From Sisyra terminalis (taxonomy: Eukaryota > Arthropoda > Insecta > Neuroptera > Sisyridae), in contig OY292279.1 of assembly GCA_958496175.1 (NCBI GenBank), positions 23,684,001-23,748,000 on the forward strand: DNA of 64,000 bases, written 5' to 3'. The notes under the pieces were generated by a model. It had not been told where the DNA came from and ran no database searches. It saw nothing but the letters and a program-made list of their open reading frames with translations. This document shows positions 12,730 to 28,104 of the stretch, one piece after another (positions within the stretch are counted from its first letter, which is position 1; each line of letters begins with the position of its first letter). The position numbers were made by a program, and so were the translations under genes.

Positions 12730-12774
12730 ATTACCTGATGATGACAGCCAAAAACTGTTGAAACGCGTAGTAAT
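12730..12774 (+). ncRNA. Hammerhead-ribozyme-like motif, intact core boxes
   Basis: Boxes in order: ATTAC (12730-12734), CTGATGA (12735-12741), T, GACAG/CTGTT stem with loop CCAAAAA, GAAA (12760-12763), CGCG, TA, then GTAAT (12770-12774), which pairs with ATTAC. CUGANGA and GAAA are the two invariant hammerhead boxes. Cleavage would be predicted after 12769. Minimal hammerheads with a tiny, self-complementary stem III (ACGCGU) are known from animal Penelope-like elements and retrozymes. Cautions are the extra U between CUGAUGA and stem II and the missing stable stem III, so activity is unproven. Confidence 0.45.
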
Positions 12775-12822
12775 AAAGGAGAAATTAAGTCATAAGACAT
12801 ATACCATATTATTAATTAATTA

Positions 12823-13958
12823 ATTGTGACTCGGAAATAAATTAAATATTTATCAATGTTTTCAGCGTTTTCAGTATATGTTTCTTTTTATAAAATAATT
12901 ACCTTTATGAAAGAAAAATAATTGTAAACTTAGTTAATAATACTCGAAAAAATAACACAAAAATTCCATTAAAACTTTTGCTTTAAGGAGTTATTCAGAT
13001 ATGTTTTTGGCAATGACAATTTTGTGACGATTTTTTAAATAATTTTCTTTCTCAAAAATTTATTTATTTGTCGATTAAATGTTTGCACTTAGTTAAAAAT
13101 ACATAAATAAAATAATAAATCGCAAAACATTTTTCGTAAAAACATTTTTTCATTATTATGTCTCAATAAACAGCGCTATAGTAAATAGCTCTAATTATAT
13201 AAGCAGTGTTAGCATCCAACATTGGGAAATATGACCATTTTTTTCCTATTTAATTGTTTATTTTTATTTTTTCATCTAAAGATTCGTTTATAGAAACCGA
13301 ACAGGATAATTATGTCTTCTTTAAAATTCACCGATCCAACATAAGCGTAGGTATCACAAAAAAAAATAAAAGTAAAAACAATTAGACGTTGACTTTGGCG
13401 TCATCTGGAAGTTAAAATTCAAACCAAAACATAGTTACCACCAGTTACCACACTTTTATTGATGTAGTTATTCGCTCTGTGTAGAACCATAGTAGAGAAA
13501 GCAAAATCGACTTAAGCGTCACCAATGGTCAGTTTAAGCATTAGAATAGGCTATTATTATTGAAATTGTAAGAAAATGCACGTAAGATTTTTTCATTTTG
13601 TTGTATTTTAATAAATAAAACAAAAATGAAACACCAGAGTTGTTGTGAATTGTAAATATACCAGCAGGAAAAATGAATGTATTTTTTTTAAATTTCCAAA
13701 TGGAAAATAAATCAAAGGATAACTGCCGTTAGAAAGCTAAAATAAACAATTTCATAACCCTTATTTTATCAATCAGATCAACAATTCGGAGATTCGCAAA
13801 ATTTTGTAAAAATTATTAAAAAAAAAAAACTATTTTTTTATACTATTTCATTTTTAAATTATTAATTCTTTTAGCGAAAATGATTGTCTTTTTGACCAAT
13901 ATTTCATTAATTTTTTTAATTTTTCTTCCTTGGTCATCTATTATTTTTATAATTTAAA
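12823..13958. other. AT-rich intergenic DNA
   Basis: Nothing coding is recognised. The stretch separates two members of the hammerhead-like repeat family. Confidence 0.5.
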
Positions 13959-14060
13959 ATGCATTTTAATGAAGAATAATGTATGTCCTATTACTTAATT
14001 TCTTTCTTGATTACGACGCGTTTCGACAGTCATTGGCTGTCATCATCCAGTAATGATTAT
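13959..14060 (-). mobile_element. Single-arm copy of the hammerhead-like foldback family
   Basis: It shares the outer arm (GCATTTTAATGAAGAATAAT, GTATGTCCTATTACTTAATT) and the core with the copies at 12.6 and 46.8 kb, but I find no inverted right arm. The core at 14010-14054 (minus) has a perfect GACAG/CTGTC stem, GAAA, CGCG, TC and GTAAT pairing with ATTAC. The first box reads TGGATGA rather than CTGATGA. The G-C pair closing the stem, against G-U in the other copies, keeps the pairing. Confidence 0.6.
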
Positions 14061-14259
14061 TTTGTCCTAATGTTTTATATACATACAGAATATTTTCTCA
14101 TTATTTTTAACTAATACTTTTATTCTTCAATTTACTATTAGCATGCATATGAAAACGTACTCTAACAGCCTCCTGTAGTTCATATCTTGTATGGCGCTGC
14201 AGTCACACACTCGGCAAATAGTAAAAAAAGTATTCATAGCATTCTTAAACTGAAAAACA

Positions 14260-14494
14260 GGTATTCCCGTGGATCAAGCACGTCAGCGTGGATAAGAACC
14301 ATTTTGATCCAATTTATTCGCGAAAATTTAATCAAAATCAACGACAAATACAATAAAATCGGCTCGTGTCTTATTTAGGAACATCAATGTAAGGTAACGT
14401 TGTATTTTCTACTTAGTTTTTATAATTAATCTGCGACTAAATTGGGACAAAATGGTTCTGATATACGCTGACGTACCTGATCCACGGGAATACC
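14260..14494. mobile_element. MITE with ~57-bp terminal inverted repeats (GGTATTCCCGTGGATCA)
   Basis: The left arm starts GGTATTCCCGTGGATCAAGC and continues with ACGTCAGCGT and AGAACCATTTTGATCCAATTTA. The right arm is its inverse with few changes, ending at 14494. The ~120-bp interior has a block, GGTAACGTTGTATTTTCTAC, related to the GGCAACGTTGCATTTTCTAC block of another family here. The small open frames over both arms are repeat artefacts. Confidence 0.75.
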
Positions 14495-17400
14495 GAAAAC
14501 CATTTAACAATTGGCGTCACTTGACGTTACGCGATTTAGTAGTCAAACATATAATTACTGCAACAATGGTTATGTCATTAGCACACATTTTATTTCAGTT
14601 AATTTTACAGGTTTACCATTTACAAATAAAGTCTTATCGGCAAAGTATCCAGGCCATGAGTATTAATAATTTAATTAGTATTATAATTTAGGACAACAGT
14701 CTACAAATCCACACTGAAACAATTCAATGCCTATTTTGTCTTCAAAAGTTTTACGTGCAAGAGGTTCAAATTTTGTGTCATGCTAGTAAATTTATTATAT
14801 TTAACATTATCATTGTAATTTTCTCTCTTTTCACAAGTTTACTACACTTTGAAGAATATTCAATAAATTGGAGAACGTTATTAACCGATGAAAACATTTT
14901 GAATAACTTGAATAATGAATTGTGCTAATGGAATAACCATTGTTGCAATAGTTACATTTTTGCCACTAGATGGCGTAGCGTCAAAGTACATCAAAAATTA
15001 ATTCGATTATTCAGAAAAAAATATTAAAATTGTCATTATCAAATATCGGAATAATCCTTTCAAAATGTGTTTCTTTTTAATTTATGTATGGCTGTTAGCT
15101 TTAATGTAAATCTTTTCTTTTATTTTTTTAATTATCAAAAAAAGACTGACAAATTTCATTGCTATACTTAATTGTTAGATTTTACAGAAATAAAAAACCT
15201 ATAATATATGTACTAACTTATGTTAATTGAGTCTCTAAAACAAATTGTTTTACTTCAAAGTTAAATATATCGTATGCCAAAAACTGCATCTTATATGAAA
15301 TGCGTTAAAAATTAAATAATTTTACTTTCTGTTAGATAAAATAAGAGCTTTTTGATGCAAAAGAAAATGCTGCATTTAACTTATAGATAAATATAATATA
15401 GTAGATTGTATGGTATGGGTGGCAAAAGGAAGTTATCTAAATAGGGTGTATTCGTTGTATAAACAAACAGTATAAAGGCCTTTTGAATGAATACAAAATA
15501 TAGAAGTCGAATAATGAACTTGAACACTTATGTTATAAGCAGAAATGAATGGAATTGTTCGCAAGTTGTTATTCCTTTTTTACATAGCGTATAAATTATT
15601 TTATGCAATATCTACTACAAAAGTTAGATTAAAAAAAACTGAATGTAAATGGTCATTATTTTATATGAATTCGTGAAAAACCAAGCAAGTAAAATCTGGC
15701 AAACCCCAGTACAGCTACCTTATTTGTCTTCCTTTGTCTTCCTTTACCTGCTTTTCTGGTAGTTTTTGAACATTGAAGCAAAAATGCTAGGAAGAATTTG
15801 GAAACTGTTTGCAACTATCATTCTGAAGCAACCATGAAAGATATTCACTTACCTTCTGTGTTCCATCATAACGAATTCTATCGTAATAAAAATTAAGGAA
15901 TAAATGACTTATTTTCTACCGCTTCCAATCTAAACTTTTTCGATAGATATTACAGAAAATAATATTTATCAATACGTTGTTTATTTTATTTTTTTTAACA
16001 AAGAAAAAAACTTTATCATTAGAAAATTTTAATGAAAATTCTGATTAGCTCGGAAAAAGCCAATGTCTAAGTTCGTATAAATAGAACTCAGTAGATTTTT
16101 TTTCAGGTGTTTTGTTAATTTTTTTATTTTAAACAAAATAAGATTAAGGAAGCAAATAATCCACAAATATAAGATTACAATAATAAAAACGCCTAATTGT
16201 AAGCTTTTAATTTTTCAAATGATTTATTATATATACAATCTATTACCCGTCGAAATATTGTTATAAATAATATTGCTTGAAATATTAAAGATCAATGTAT
16301 ATATCCAATGTAAAACATTTTATTCTAATCTATATTATGTAATAATATATGAATCATAATTATTTGTATAAATAAACAATGTATAAAAATGTTTTTGTTA
16401 TTTACATTTCCACCAATATTCAACTTCTTAAAAAAAATATTTATGTTACATTGAGTTTTGTAACAATTACATAAAGAGTACATATACCTAGGATCGGGCT
16501 TACACGTTTGAAGGCTAAACACATTTTTGGGGACCCTTAAAACTATCAACAATTATATTAAAACTATATAGTTTAAAAAAAAAGAAACTTTTTAAGCAAC
16601 AATCAAAAATATATTAATTTAAATTTTCATAAAAAGCACAAAAATTTTAAATTGGATATTTATCAAAACTTTAGTTTTTTATAAGTTCCTGTTTTTTTTG
16701 TTTTTAGTGTTATTTGCCATGGCTTTATTACTATGATAACTACTGTGGTCCAAAGTGACCCTAGGGCTATTAAAAACCCGTAATTCGAACACAAGATTCG
16801 ATCCAACACCTACCATTTTTAGAGTGGCCACCTTGACCATTCGACCACCAGTCGGTTTTTCTAAAAGTTTATTTTATTTTAATTCTCTTAATTTTTTTTC
16901 CATACAAAAGTCATCCTAGTCACTTTCGGAAAAGATTTAAATATTAAGCCTGAAAGTTATTTATTTTACAACAAAACTTTCCATCACTTTGTTTGTGAAA
17001 ATTCACCAATTAACTAGTAAAATGAATTGTTTTCAACTTCTCAACGAAGTAACCTGTATTGCAAACATAAGAAATTCAGTGAATTCTGATTAATTATTAC
17101 CTTAAATCAGTTTTGAGCTTTTATTTAGAAAATCTGTGCTCCCCACTGCAGGTAATTATAATCATTAAGCATAGCAAAATTCTTAAAACATTATCAATAT
17201 TTGAAATTACGATTTTATACTTTTAAAATTTATTAATTTATAGATATCTTATTAACTAAAAGCATAATTTTTCATGTTGCTCTACTATATTTTGGACACT
17301 CGTTCTCATCTCTTCATTTCATTGTATGGTTTAAATCTAAGTAGTCAAAAATCGTTTTTTATTTGAATTATATAATTTATTAAGAAAGTTATATGATTTT

Positions 17401-18093
17401 ATAATGTTTCAAAAAAATTTAAAAATCTTTACTCTTGTTATTTGTGAGTTCAATTTTTCATCGTTTTTCTTTTCTTAATTGTTGCGATCCCCAAAAATTA
17501 ATAAATTCAGCTCTTTGAAGATATAAGTTATATAATAGACATAATAGATGTCCTCAAAAATAATTCAAGCTCTTCTTTTGGAACAAAATTAAAATAAAAT
17601 AAGAAGAAGTAGAGAATAGAAGTAGAGTATACAAAAAGCCCAAAAAGCTTAAGGTGTAGTTTGATTGATCAGAGATGGCGTATTAATTTACTTAAGTAGC
17701 ATTTTGTTTGTTTCTATACTAAATGTCATGTGTGGAAACTTGACATTTAGACGATCGCAGCAATAAATTAGATATTTTTGTTAATTTGGAAATGAGAATT
17801 TTACTTATTTATATAGAAAATCATTATTTAGTACTATAAATTGTAAAATAAAATAAATAATGGCAGTAATGGCACTTATGTAGCCGCCATCTAGTAAAAA
17901 ACGACTAAAACTGTTGACATAAATAATAATATTACTTCTGTTACTTATGCATGTTATGCATGGCGCGCCTGATGCAAACATAGTAGGTGACTAACCTTAC
18001 ATTTCGGCGATTTTCCTCATTTTCATTTAGTTTACGAATGCAACGTTCGTAAATCAAGGTTAAACTATCTCTGAATTTCCCCATGTTCCCACA
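14495..18093. other. Intergenic DNA between DIP and EBAG9
   Basis: It contains the SINE at 16734-16858 (separate entry) and otherwise AT-rich sequence without supportable exons. The 5' untranslated leader of the EBAG9 gene must lie at its right end, where base composition becomes more balanced (about 17941-18093). Confidence 0.5.
16675..16858 (-). mobile_element. tRNA-Ser-like SINE
   Basis: The minus strand reads GTGGTCGAATGGTCAAGGTG, then GCCACTCTAAAA, then TGTTGGATCGAATCTTGTG. These resemble the A box (TGGTCAAGGTGG) and B box (GGTTCGAATCC) of the RNA polymerase III promoter in serine tRNA genes. A tRNA-unrelated tail with AGGGTCACTTTGGACC follows and ends in an A-rich stretch. The same head and tail recur at 48221-48410, which defines a short interspersed element rather than a functional tRNA. 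Confidence 0.65.
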
Positions 18094-18798
18094 ATGACAC
18101 TGGTCGAGTTTGCTTTCAACCGTCTGAAATCCCTTTTTCTGGTCATCATGCGGCTCTTCTGGAGAGCGATGTGCTGCATTCGACGAAAACGACGACCAAG
18201 TTTTGACGTCAATGAAGACGTGGATATCATCACCTACGACAGCAATGGCATTCGAACTAACCCAGTTCCTAACAAAAACGAAGACCTTGAAAACTGGAGC
18301 AACTGGGACGAAAACTCGTCTCAACAACACCATCATCAAAGAAAACACCCAAACTCCATCCAAGAGCATATCGAACAGTACCGACAACAAGCCACAATGA
18401 AAAACATCGAAGTCGAAGAACAACTTCCTGACTTCTTCGAAGATATGACTCCCAAAATCACTAGCCAAGTGAAAATTGTAATTGCACAGGAGAACGAAAA
18501 AGTTACAAATAAACTATCTTTAAATCTTCAGCCAGAAGATCAAGTTAAAGTAAGTTCTGCTTATTTAAAATTAATTCCTTATTTTTTTTACTGAACCATT
18601 GTTCATTTTTAGGATAGTTCTTTGGGTGAACTTGGCGAATGGGATGAACAACAGGGCTGGGAAGAAGAAACTTCCGGAGATTGGAATAACATTCAATCCG
18701 ATTTAAAATCAAAACGAAAGCTTGATCGAGAGAGTCGACGTCAGCAAAAACTTGCATCTCCTGTGGCGCAATCTTTTGTGACGAAAGTTTTCAATTAG
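18094..18798 (+). CDS. EBAG9: EBAG9 / RCAS1 orthologue
   Basis: Two exons, 18094-18549 and 18613-18798, are joined in phase 0 across a 63-bp GT-AG intron. They give 213 residues, the same length I recall for human EBAG9. Recognisable features: a hydrophobic, basic N-terminus (RLKSLFLVIMRLFWRAMCC then IRRKRR) as the membrane anchor with a possible palmitoylated Cys pair; the WSNWDE segment (human WTSWDE); DFFEDMTPKI (human DYFKDMTP); SLGELGEWDEQQGWEEE (human ELGDLDTW and WEEEED); and a basic, glutamine-containing C-terminal coiled-coil region. In vertebrates EBAG9 is a Golgi and secretory-vesicle adaptor that dampens regulated exocytosis; the insect role is inferred. The first ATG is taken as start because it restores family length; an in-frame ATG at 18148 is an alternative. 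AATAAA sits at 18854. Confidence 0.92.
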
Positions 18799-21700
18799 TG
18801 ATAAACCAAAAACTGTTTTAAGTTAACTATTTATAAGATATTAGATTAAAGAAATAAAAAATGGTAGAAAAAAGAATATGCAATTGTAAATATTGAACTA
18901 AGCAAAATTTTTGATGATTTTGCTATCTTTACAATTATTGATAACTATAAGACTTTTTTTAACTAATTCGTTTTCTTCATATGCATAGACTGTTGAATTA
19001 TTGTTGATATAGCTATTGGTTTTTATTATTTTTTAAATTTATTTATTCAACATTAAAAGCATTATTTACAAACACATAATTTTCGGCATAGAATTTCCGT
19101 TTAATGTACATTTAAAAATTGAACCTTGAAAAACTCACAAAAACACTTAAAAAAATGATCTCGGTGGTTTTATGCCTTTTGTCTTTTAAAATTGTCTGTA
19201 CGTTTCGCTATTAGACTAATTAGTTATTATTTTTTCGACTACGGAATGCGTTATCTATTTAAAAAAAATATGATAAAACATTGTCATGTTAAAAAAATAA
19301 AACTATAGTTTAAATAACATCTTTTATAAGAAAAATACTGACAAAATTAAATTAAATAACTGCAATTAAAGTGAATGTTTTATCAATTTTAATCTTATTT
19401 TAATAAAAAAAAAATTATATATTATCTTTGTTTTTTTTTTTTGGCAACACTACGATTCTTCCGGAACTCCGATCTAACGACGGATTTTTATAGATCTCGA
19501 CGAAATGAAGAATAAGTTTTTTCGATATCTCGCTTAGTTTACGAAATATTAATACTTAAAAATTGATTTTTTTTCACTTTTTTAGACGGATTTCTTAAGA
19601 TTTTCATGGAAAAAAAAGGTAAATTCTTACAACCGTAGCTCTACCAATTTTTTTGTGCTTAAAAATCTATAAACTAGGGGTGCAGGGGTGAAATCTCAGT
19701 GAGAGTTGGGAAGCGTCGTCCATACCTAGCAATATTGTATATTCGATTTTATTTCTAATTTAATTCGCGAGACAGTCAGGCCATAATTGAATAAACATCT
19801 CATTTTTTAGGGGGGCTTCACCCTCAACCTCACCAAGGCTACGCCCCTGGACTCCTTATTCTATTGTATTTATTTTTTTGGGATTTCGTGGCCAAGTAGC
19901 AAAAATGAAATCTTCATGGTCCTCATTGGTCTGGTACTATATGTTTACTTGAAGACTATTGATGTTAAATAGGTGAAAGAGACAAGGGCGTAAATAAATT
20001 ATGAAACAATAAGAAAATTGAGGGCCTAGCCTAGCAGGTATGCAGTATTCACCGCCACAAAAGTGGTGGCCTCAGACCGCTTATAATTCTATCAAGCAAA
20101 TTTTTTGCTGAACTCTTCAATATAAAATTTATAAGTAGAATAAATATTCTGATTTCTCATTAGCCAATTAATTAAACTTTTTTAACCAAAAATAGAACCG
20201 CTGAATGTAGGAACTAAAAACCGAAAAAACTAAAAATCATTTTTAATCTCAACATTTTGATCCTCAATCTAAGTTAATTTGAATACTTCTACATAAGTAT
20301 TAAATATAAGTTTAAAAATAGTTTATTTATACTTTTAAATTTTTTTTCTAATTATATTTTTCCTAAGAAAAACTTATTATTTTTAATCAGGCTAAAACTT
20401 ACTGCCTAATACCAATTTTCGCTAAATTCAACTAAGTTCGGTAACCCTTGAATCGAACACCCGATAATGTAATTTTAACTGAGATATTCTTCAATCCAAG
20501 AAGCTATTATAACTGATTTTTCGGACAAAACGTTTTCCTCATTTTTCCGATGATTGAAAAATATCCAACTATCTCGTTTTTACTATTGAGTTGCTTGGAA
20601 TAAGCTTTCGATACGCCCCTCGTTTTAAGTTGATAAAATTCCAAAAGGATTTTTCAGAATTTTCCAACTATTAATATTTTGGCTAATATTTCTAAAACTC
20701 CCTTTTCAAATTTACATATTTCTTTCCATTGTTCAGGATTATTATGCGTATATTTTCTAATTCAGTACTATAATGTTTATGTTTTTCGGGGAATAAAACC
20801 CGATTTGTGAAGATAGGCATACATATTGAAACATTTCACCTTAAATTCCGTTTTGTTATTTTTCTTGTTAAAGAAATTTAATACAATATCTGCTAATTTA
20901 AGGTAAATTTTCTTCTATTTTCCGAAAAATCTTTGAAAGTTCAGAAAAAAAATATTTAGAAAATGTAAAACATTAAAAAACAAAATCCCTTTTAAAAAAA
21001 AATATTCGTGAACCCTTAGTCGACGTTTATAATGACGAAATTCTACTACTGTGCGATCAGTTTTCCTAAATTTTCCGGGAGCAGAAATAGCTCCAAATTG
21101 CTTTTGGGGAAACGAAAAAAATCGAGTTGACTTATTGTTACGGTTAAGATATGAGTTTGAATTGAAATTTAGTATACAAACCAGCCATCAACTTTTGTTT
21201 TTACCTCTAAAAGATTATTTGAATTTTTAAATTTAATGGGACCAACTTCAATTTATACTTAATCCAATAAAAAATAATAATGAAAAACGGATAATTCTAT
21301 GGAAAATGCCGGCTGGTTGTATATTTAAAAAAATATACGTTTTGAACTTAGAATCTGCATTTTTTTCGTCAATTAAAAATTAAAATACATTTTTATTTTC
21401 CTCAAAAATTCCCAACAGGGATGGTACATTAGGTCTTTTTACACGGGTGGTCAATATATTAGGATCGGGCGTAGATGATATATTATCATAGATAGGCCCT
21501 GATACAAGCGTGCGAGGTATGTTTCGTTAGATCTTGAAAAATATGAGCTTCTAAGGTCGTAAGAAATCAGTCTCCTCCATCTAATTTTCTTACATTTATT
21601 TAATTTTTTAAATAGTTTTTCAATTACACGATGAGAATTAATTTTCAAAATAATAAGCTAGCTTAAAAATATTTATTTTCAACGAAAATGGATTTGAATC

Positions 21701-23486
21701 AAATATATCATATAGTTTTTGAGATAGCTCTGTTAAAAAAGCTCATTAAAGGCATTTTGAAATCATTACATTTAAAATGTCTTTCATAACTTTAAACAAC
21801 TTCTAACGGGTTTTTTGAACATTTTAAGTACCTTTTTCTAACAGAGATAGAATATTTTTATCAAATTACATTTTATTACGTTTTTATCAAAAGAACTTCA
21901 ATTTACAGCGCTTTTATTAACATTTTATGTCGGTCATTGTTGTTATTTAAACTACTAAATTTATAAATATAAGTTTATTACTTTAGTGATATTATTTTAG
22001 AATGATTCCTACTACGCAACCCTATAGTACAGGGGTGTCTAATATAATTTTGTGGAGGGTCCGATTTAAGAATTTTTTTTCCGCAGCGGGCCAAAGAGAC
22101 TGCCCAATAGTAAAGCAATAGTAACAATTATGCATAGGTGGCTTAAAATTTAACAAGTTTGTGAAGTTCGGGGGCCGGATGAAGAACCATCGCAGGATAC
22201 GTAGAATAGAATAGCGAAAATTGCTTCAATTAAAATAATGGTATGGGACTATCGATAGACTTCGTTACTTTTATTGCTTCACCACCCTTATTTTTCAAAA
22301 TTTATTATTGGTATAATTTTGAATTTTCCAGCGAAACTACGCCTCCATGGTATTCAATTGTTACGTTTTAGCAAAACTCAAAAATTAAGTAGTTTTTATT
22401 ATCGTCAATTTTATTATAAGCGTCAATCGAGATCATTTTTGATAATATCTGTTGAAATAAGATTATGAAATTCAAAATAAAACGCAAGTATTCCTGTGCT
22501 AGTGTCAGAACAATCATGTATTTTATTTCAATATCAGAACAAAAATAAATATAATTCCTTACCACAATCTTTCAAATATCGTCACTCAACTCTTAAATTT
22601 AAAAAAAATTATAATAGCACCTTAATTATTATTAATAGATGACATTATTAAATATTTACATTATTTCAATAAATTTTTTTTTACAATTTTTGTCTTCATT
22701 AAATCATTTAAAAAATATCATTTGCAATGAAATATAACAAAACTCTAAATTAGATACATCATTTACTTTATGTATATATACAAAATTAAACTTCTGTATA
22801 TTGTTTGTATTACTAGCATTTTTTTCTTCTGATCTCTCCATAACTCTTTTTTTTTTTGTACTTTTTTTAAATGGTACATAATGGTATATAATTTAATTAC
22901 AGCAAAATTGTTAACTTATATAAATACTATTTCACTACAAATTTGGTTTTAAATCCAAAATATACAAGTACTATTATATATAACTCTAAAAATGGCAGTT
23001 TTTTTTTTATTTCATTTGTATATTCTTTCTTTTTTTAATTATAATTTTTAACTATTAGTACAATATTTTAAAGTATAACATTAACATTTAAAACTAGTGT
23101 ATTTTCTTTAAAGTTATGCGGCTATTTGAAATAGAATTTGCATTGATTTGTTACAATAAATCGCTAGTGGTAATAATAACATTCATTGAATGTAAGCGAA
23201 TAGACCAAACTTAAAAAATAAAGTATTATAACTTATAGTACTTTGGATTGTTATATACAAAATTAGACAATTTTTTAAAAATATTTACATTTTAAAACTC
23301 TTCCATTGAAAGAAAATAGTTATGGAATAAGTTGAAAATTGATAAATCACAAAACTTTGATTCATTAATAGTGTCATGAGTCGAAGTTTTAAGTCTTAAA
23401 AACGGGGCTTTGCCACGTATTCAATAATGTGATCAGTACAAATCTATTAGACTATGAGGTAAAAAGCACGTGGAGGTATATCTAGT
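18799..23486. other. Intergenic DNA between convergent EBAG9 and TENT4
   Basis: It holds the 3' ends of two convergent genes. Seen: a GC-richer block at ~19675-19860 ending GGCTACGCCCCTGG, a terminus common in animal hAT-like elements; a hAT-like remnant at 22031-22200; and otherwise AT-rich DNA. Bases ~22590-23480, just past the TENT4 stop, are very AT-rich and probably include its 3' untranslated region. No extra gene is supported. Confidence 0.5.
22031..22200. mobile_element. hAT-type transposon remnant
   Basis: It begins CAGGGGTGTCTAATATAA and carries TGGAGGGTCCGATTTAAG and GGGGGCCGGATGAAGAACC. This is the usual layout of hAT (Charlie/SPIN-like) ends, where CAGGGGTGTC is followed by GGGCCGGAT blocks. 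No matching far end was located, so it is a fragment. Confidence 0.5.
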
Positions 23487-26951
<3,465 letters not shown>

Positions 26952-27169
26952 CTAAAACAAGTTAAAGAAAATATAAGAATGATTAAATTTAAACTTAATT
27001 CATTTGGAATAAAAAATAAAAGATATTAGAAGAATCAGGAAATTCGAAAAAACTTTAGAAATATAAGATTTTGTCAGATAGTTGTAGTATGTATTGTTAT
27101 GGCTTACAAATCCATTTAGCTTTCATAATTTACTGGAAAAATAAATTACTTTTTTTTTAAACTTGTGGG

Positions 27170-27330
27170 TACTTTCTTCAAAAAAAAAGAAGATTAACCA
27201 TATAGTTGCCAAAAATTAATGAAAATTTGAAACAAGACTTGAGTCTTAATCTCGTAGTCTTGAATTCGAGACGAGACCAAAACTCGAGATCGAGACAAGA
27301 TTTACTAAGTCTCGTGTAGTGTTCTTTTTC
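27170..27330. repeat. GAGAC-rich palindromic repeat patch
   Basis: The motifs CTTGAGTCTTAATCTCGTAG, GAGACGAGACC and CTCGAGATCGAGACAAG alternate in both orientations over about 100 bp (27235-27320). This is a small repeat fragment; no open frame is meaningful here. Confidence 0.4.
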
Positions 27331-27532
27331 GTGCACCTTTAAAAAGAAAATAGATCTTTTCAAAATAAATACCTTTTAAATTTTATTCAAAAGTAGTATA
27401 CGTCTTTTTGCACAAAACCTTGTAATAAAAATAAACGTTTTTTATCGAATTTAGAATAAAAGATATCAGCCACTCATTCTAGTACAAGGTAACTCGTTAT
27501 TGTTTCATAAATTGGACATAAAATATTTGGTT

Positions 27533-27725
27533 CATGTATACTTTAGCGACGTTAATATCTGGCAACGTTGCATTTTGCACTTTGTTTCTAGTTCAATTCA
27601 CGAATAAATCGGACCATTATGAAAATTTAGTAACAAAAGAAACAACGATACGATATTAGAATTGAATTGAAACTCAAGTGGAAAAGGTAAAGTTGCCAGA
27701 TTTTAACGTCGCTAAAGTATACTGA
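27533..27725. mobile_element. Palindromic MITE, TCTGGCAACGTTGCA family (copy 1)
   Basis: The left end GTATACTTTAGCGACGTTAA, then TATCTGGCAAC, is repeated inverted at the right end as GTTGCCAGATTTTAACGTCG, then CTAAAGTATAC. The interior has CACGAATAAATCGG and ATTATGAAAATTTAG, shared with the copies at 28.1 and 63.3 kb. There is no open frame. Confidence 0.75.
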
Positions 27726-28104
27726 TCCTATAAATTTTTATTTACCATTCTTTGCTTTAAAACTCACACCCTAAGATTATACCATACTCTGTGCTCAAAC
27801 CCTAAACGTATAGTGGTAGCACAAAGACTGAGATGGTATAAAAAATCGCATGGAGATAGAGAACTGTTTCATTAGGACCCAATAATGGATACTAGGTTCT
27901 ACTTGAAACCAAAAATCGTGTTTAATTTAACAATTGATTTTTAGTTATTTGCAATGTTGCAACACAATAATGGCAAATGGTATTTTTAAAATTTTGTTTT
28001 AAAACCAAAGGATTTTTAGTGACCTTCTGAGTAATAAAATTACAGGTCGTTTCAACGTTCAATGCCGCTTTTGGATACAAAAACGTCTTTTATAATTATT
28101 TTAG

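Larger units (their letters stand above)
12597..12822. mobile_element. Palindromic foldback element carrying two hammerhead-like motifs
   Basis: The left arm (AATGAATAATAATATATG, then TCTTATGACTCAATTTCTTC, then TTTATTACGACGCGTTTCAA) is repeated as its reverse complement on the right, ending near 12822. The AT-rich spacer is about 45 bp. Each arm contains one copy of the motif described at 12642-12686 and 12730-12774. Related single-motif copies lie at 13960-14060 and 46783-46982. I infer a non-autonomous or truncated retroelement-derived repeat. Confidence 0.75.

Noticed and set aside
14187..14691. Two small + frames around the 14.3-kb MITE
   Set aside because: Both run through the MITE's inverted arms, and the coding appearance comes from the repeat.
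17941..18468. 175-codon open frame on - over the EBAG9 first exon
   Set aside because: It is antisense to a confirmed exon, and the translation has no recognisable domain.
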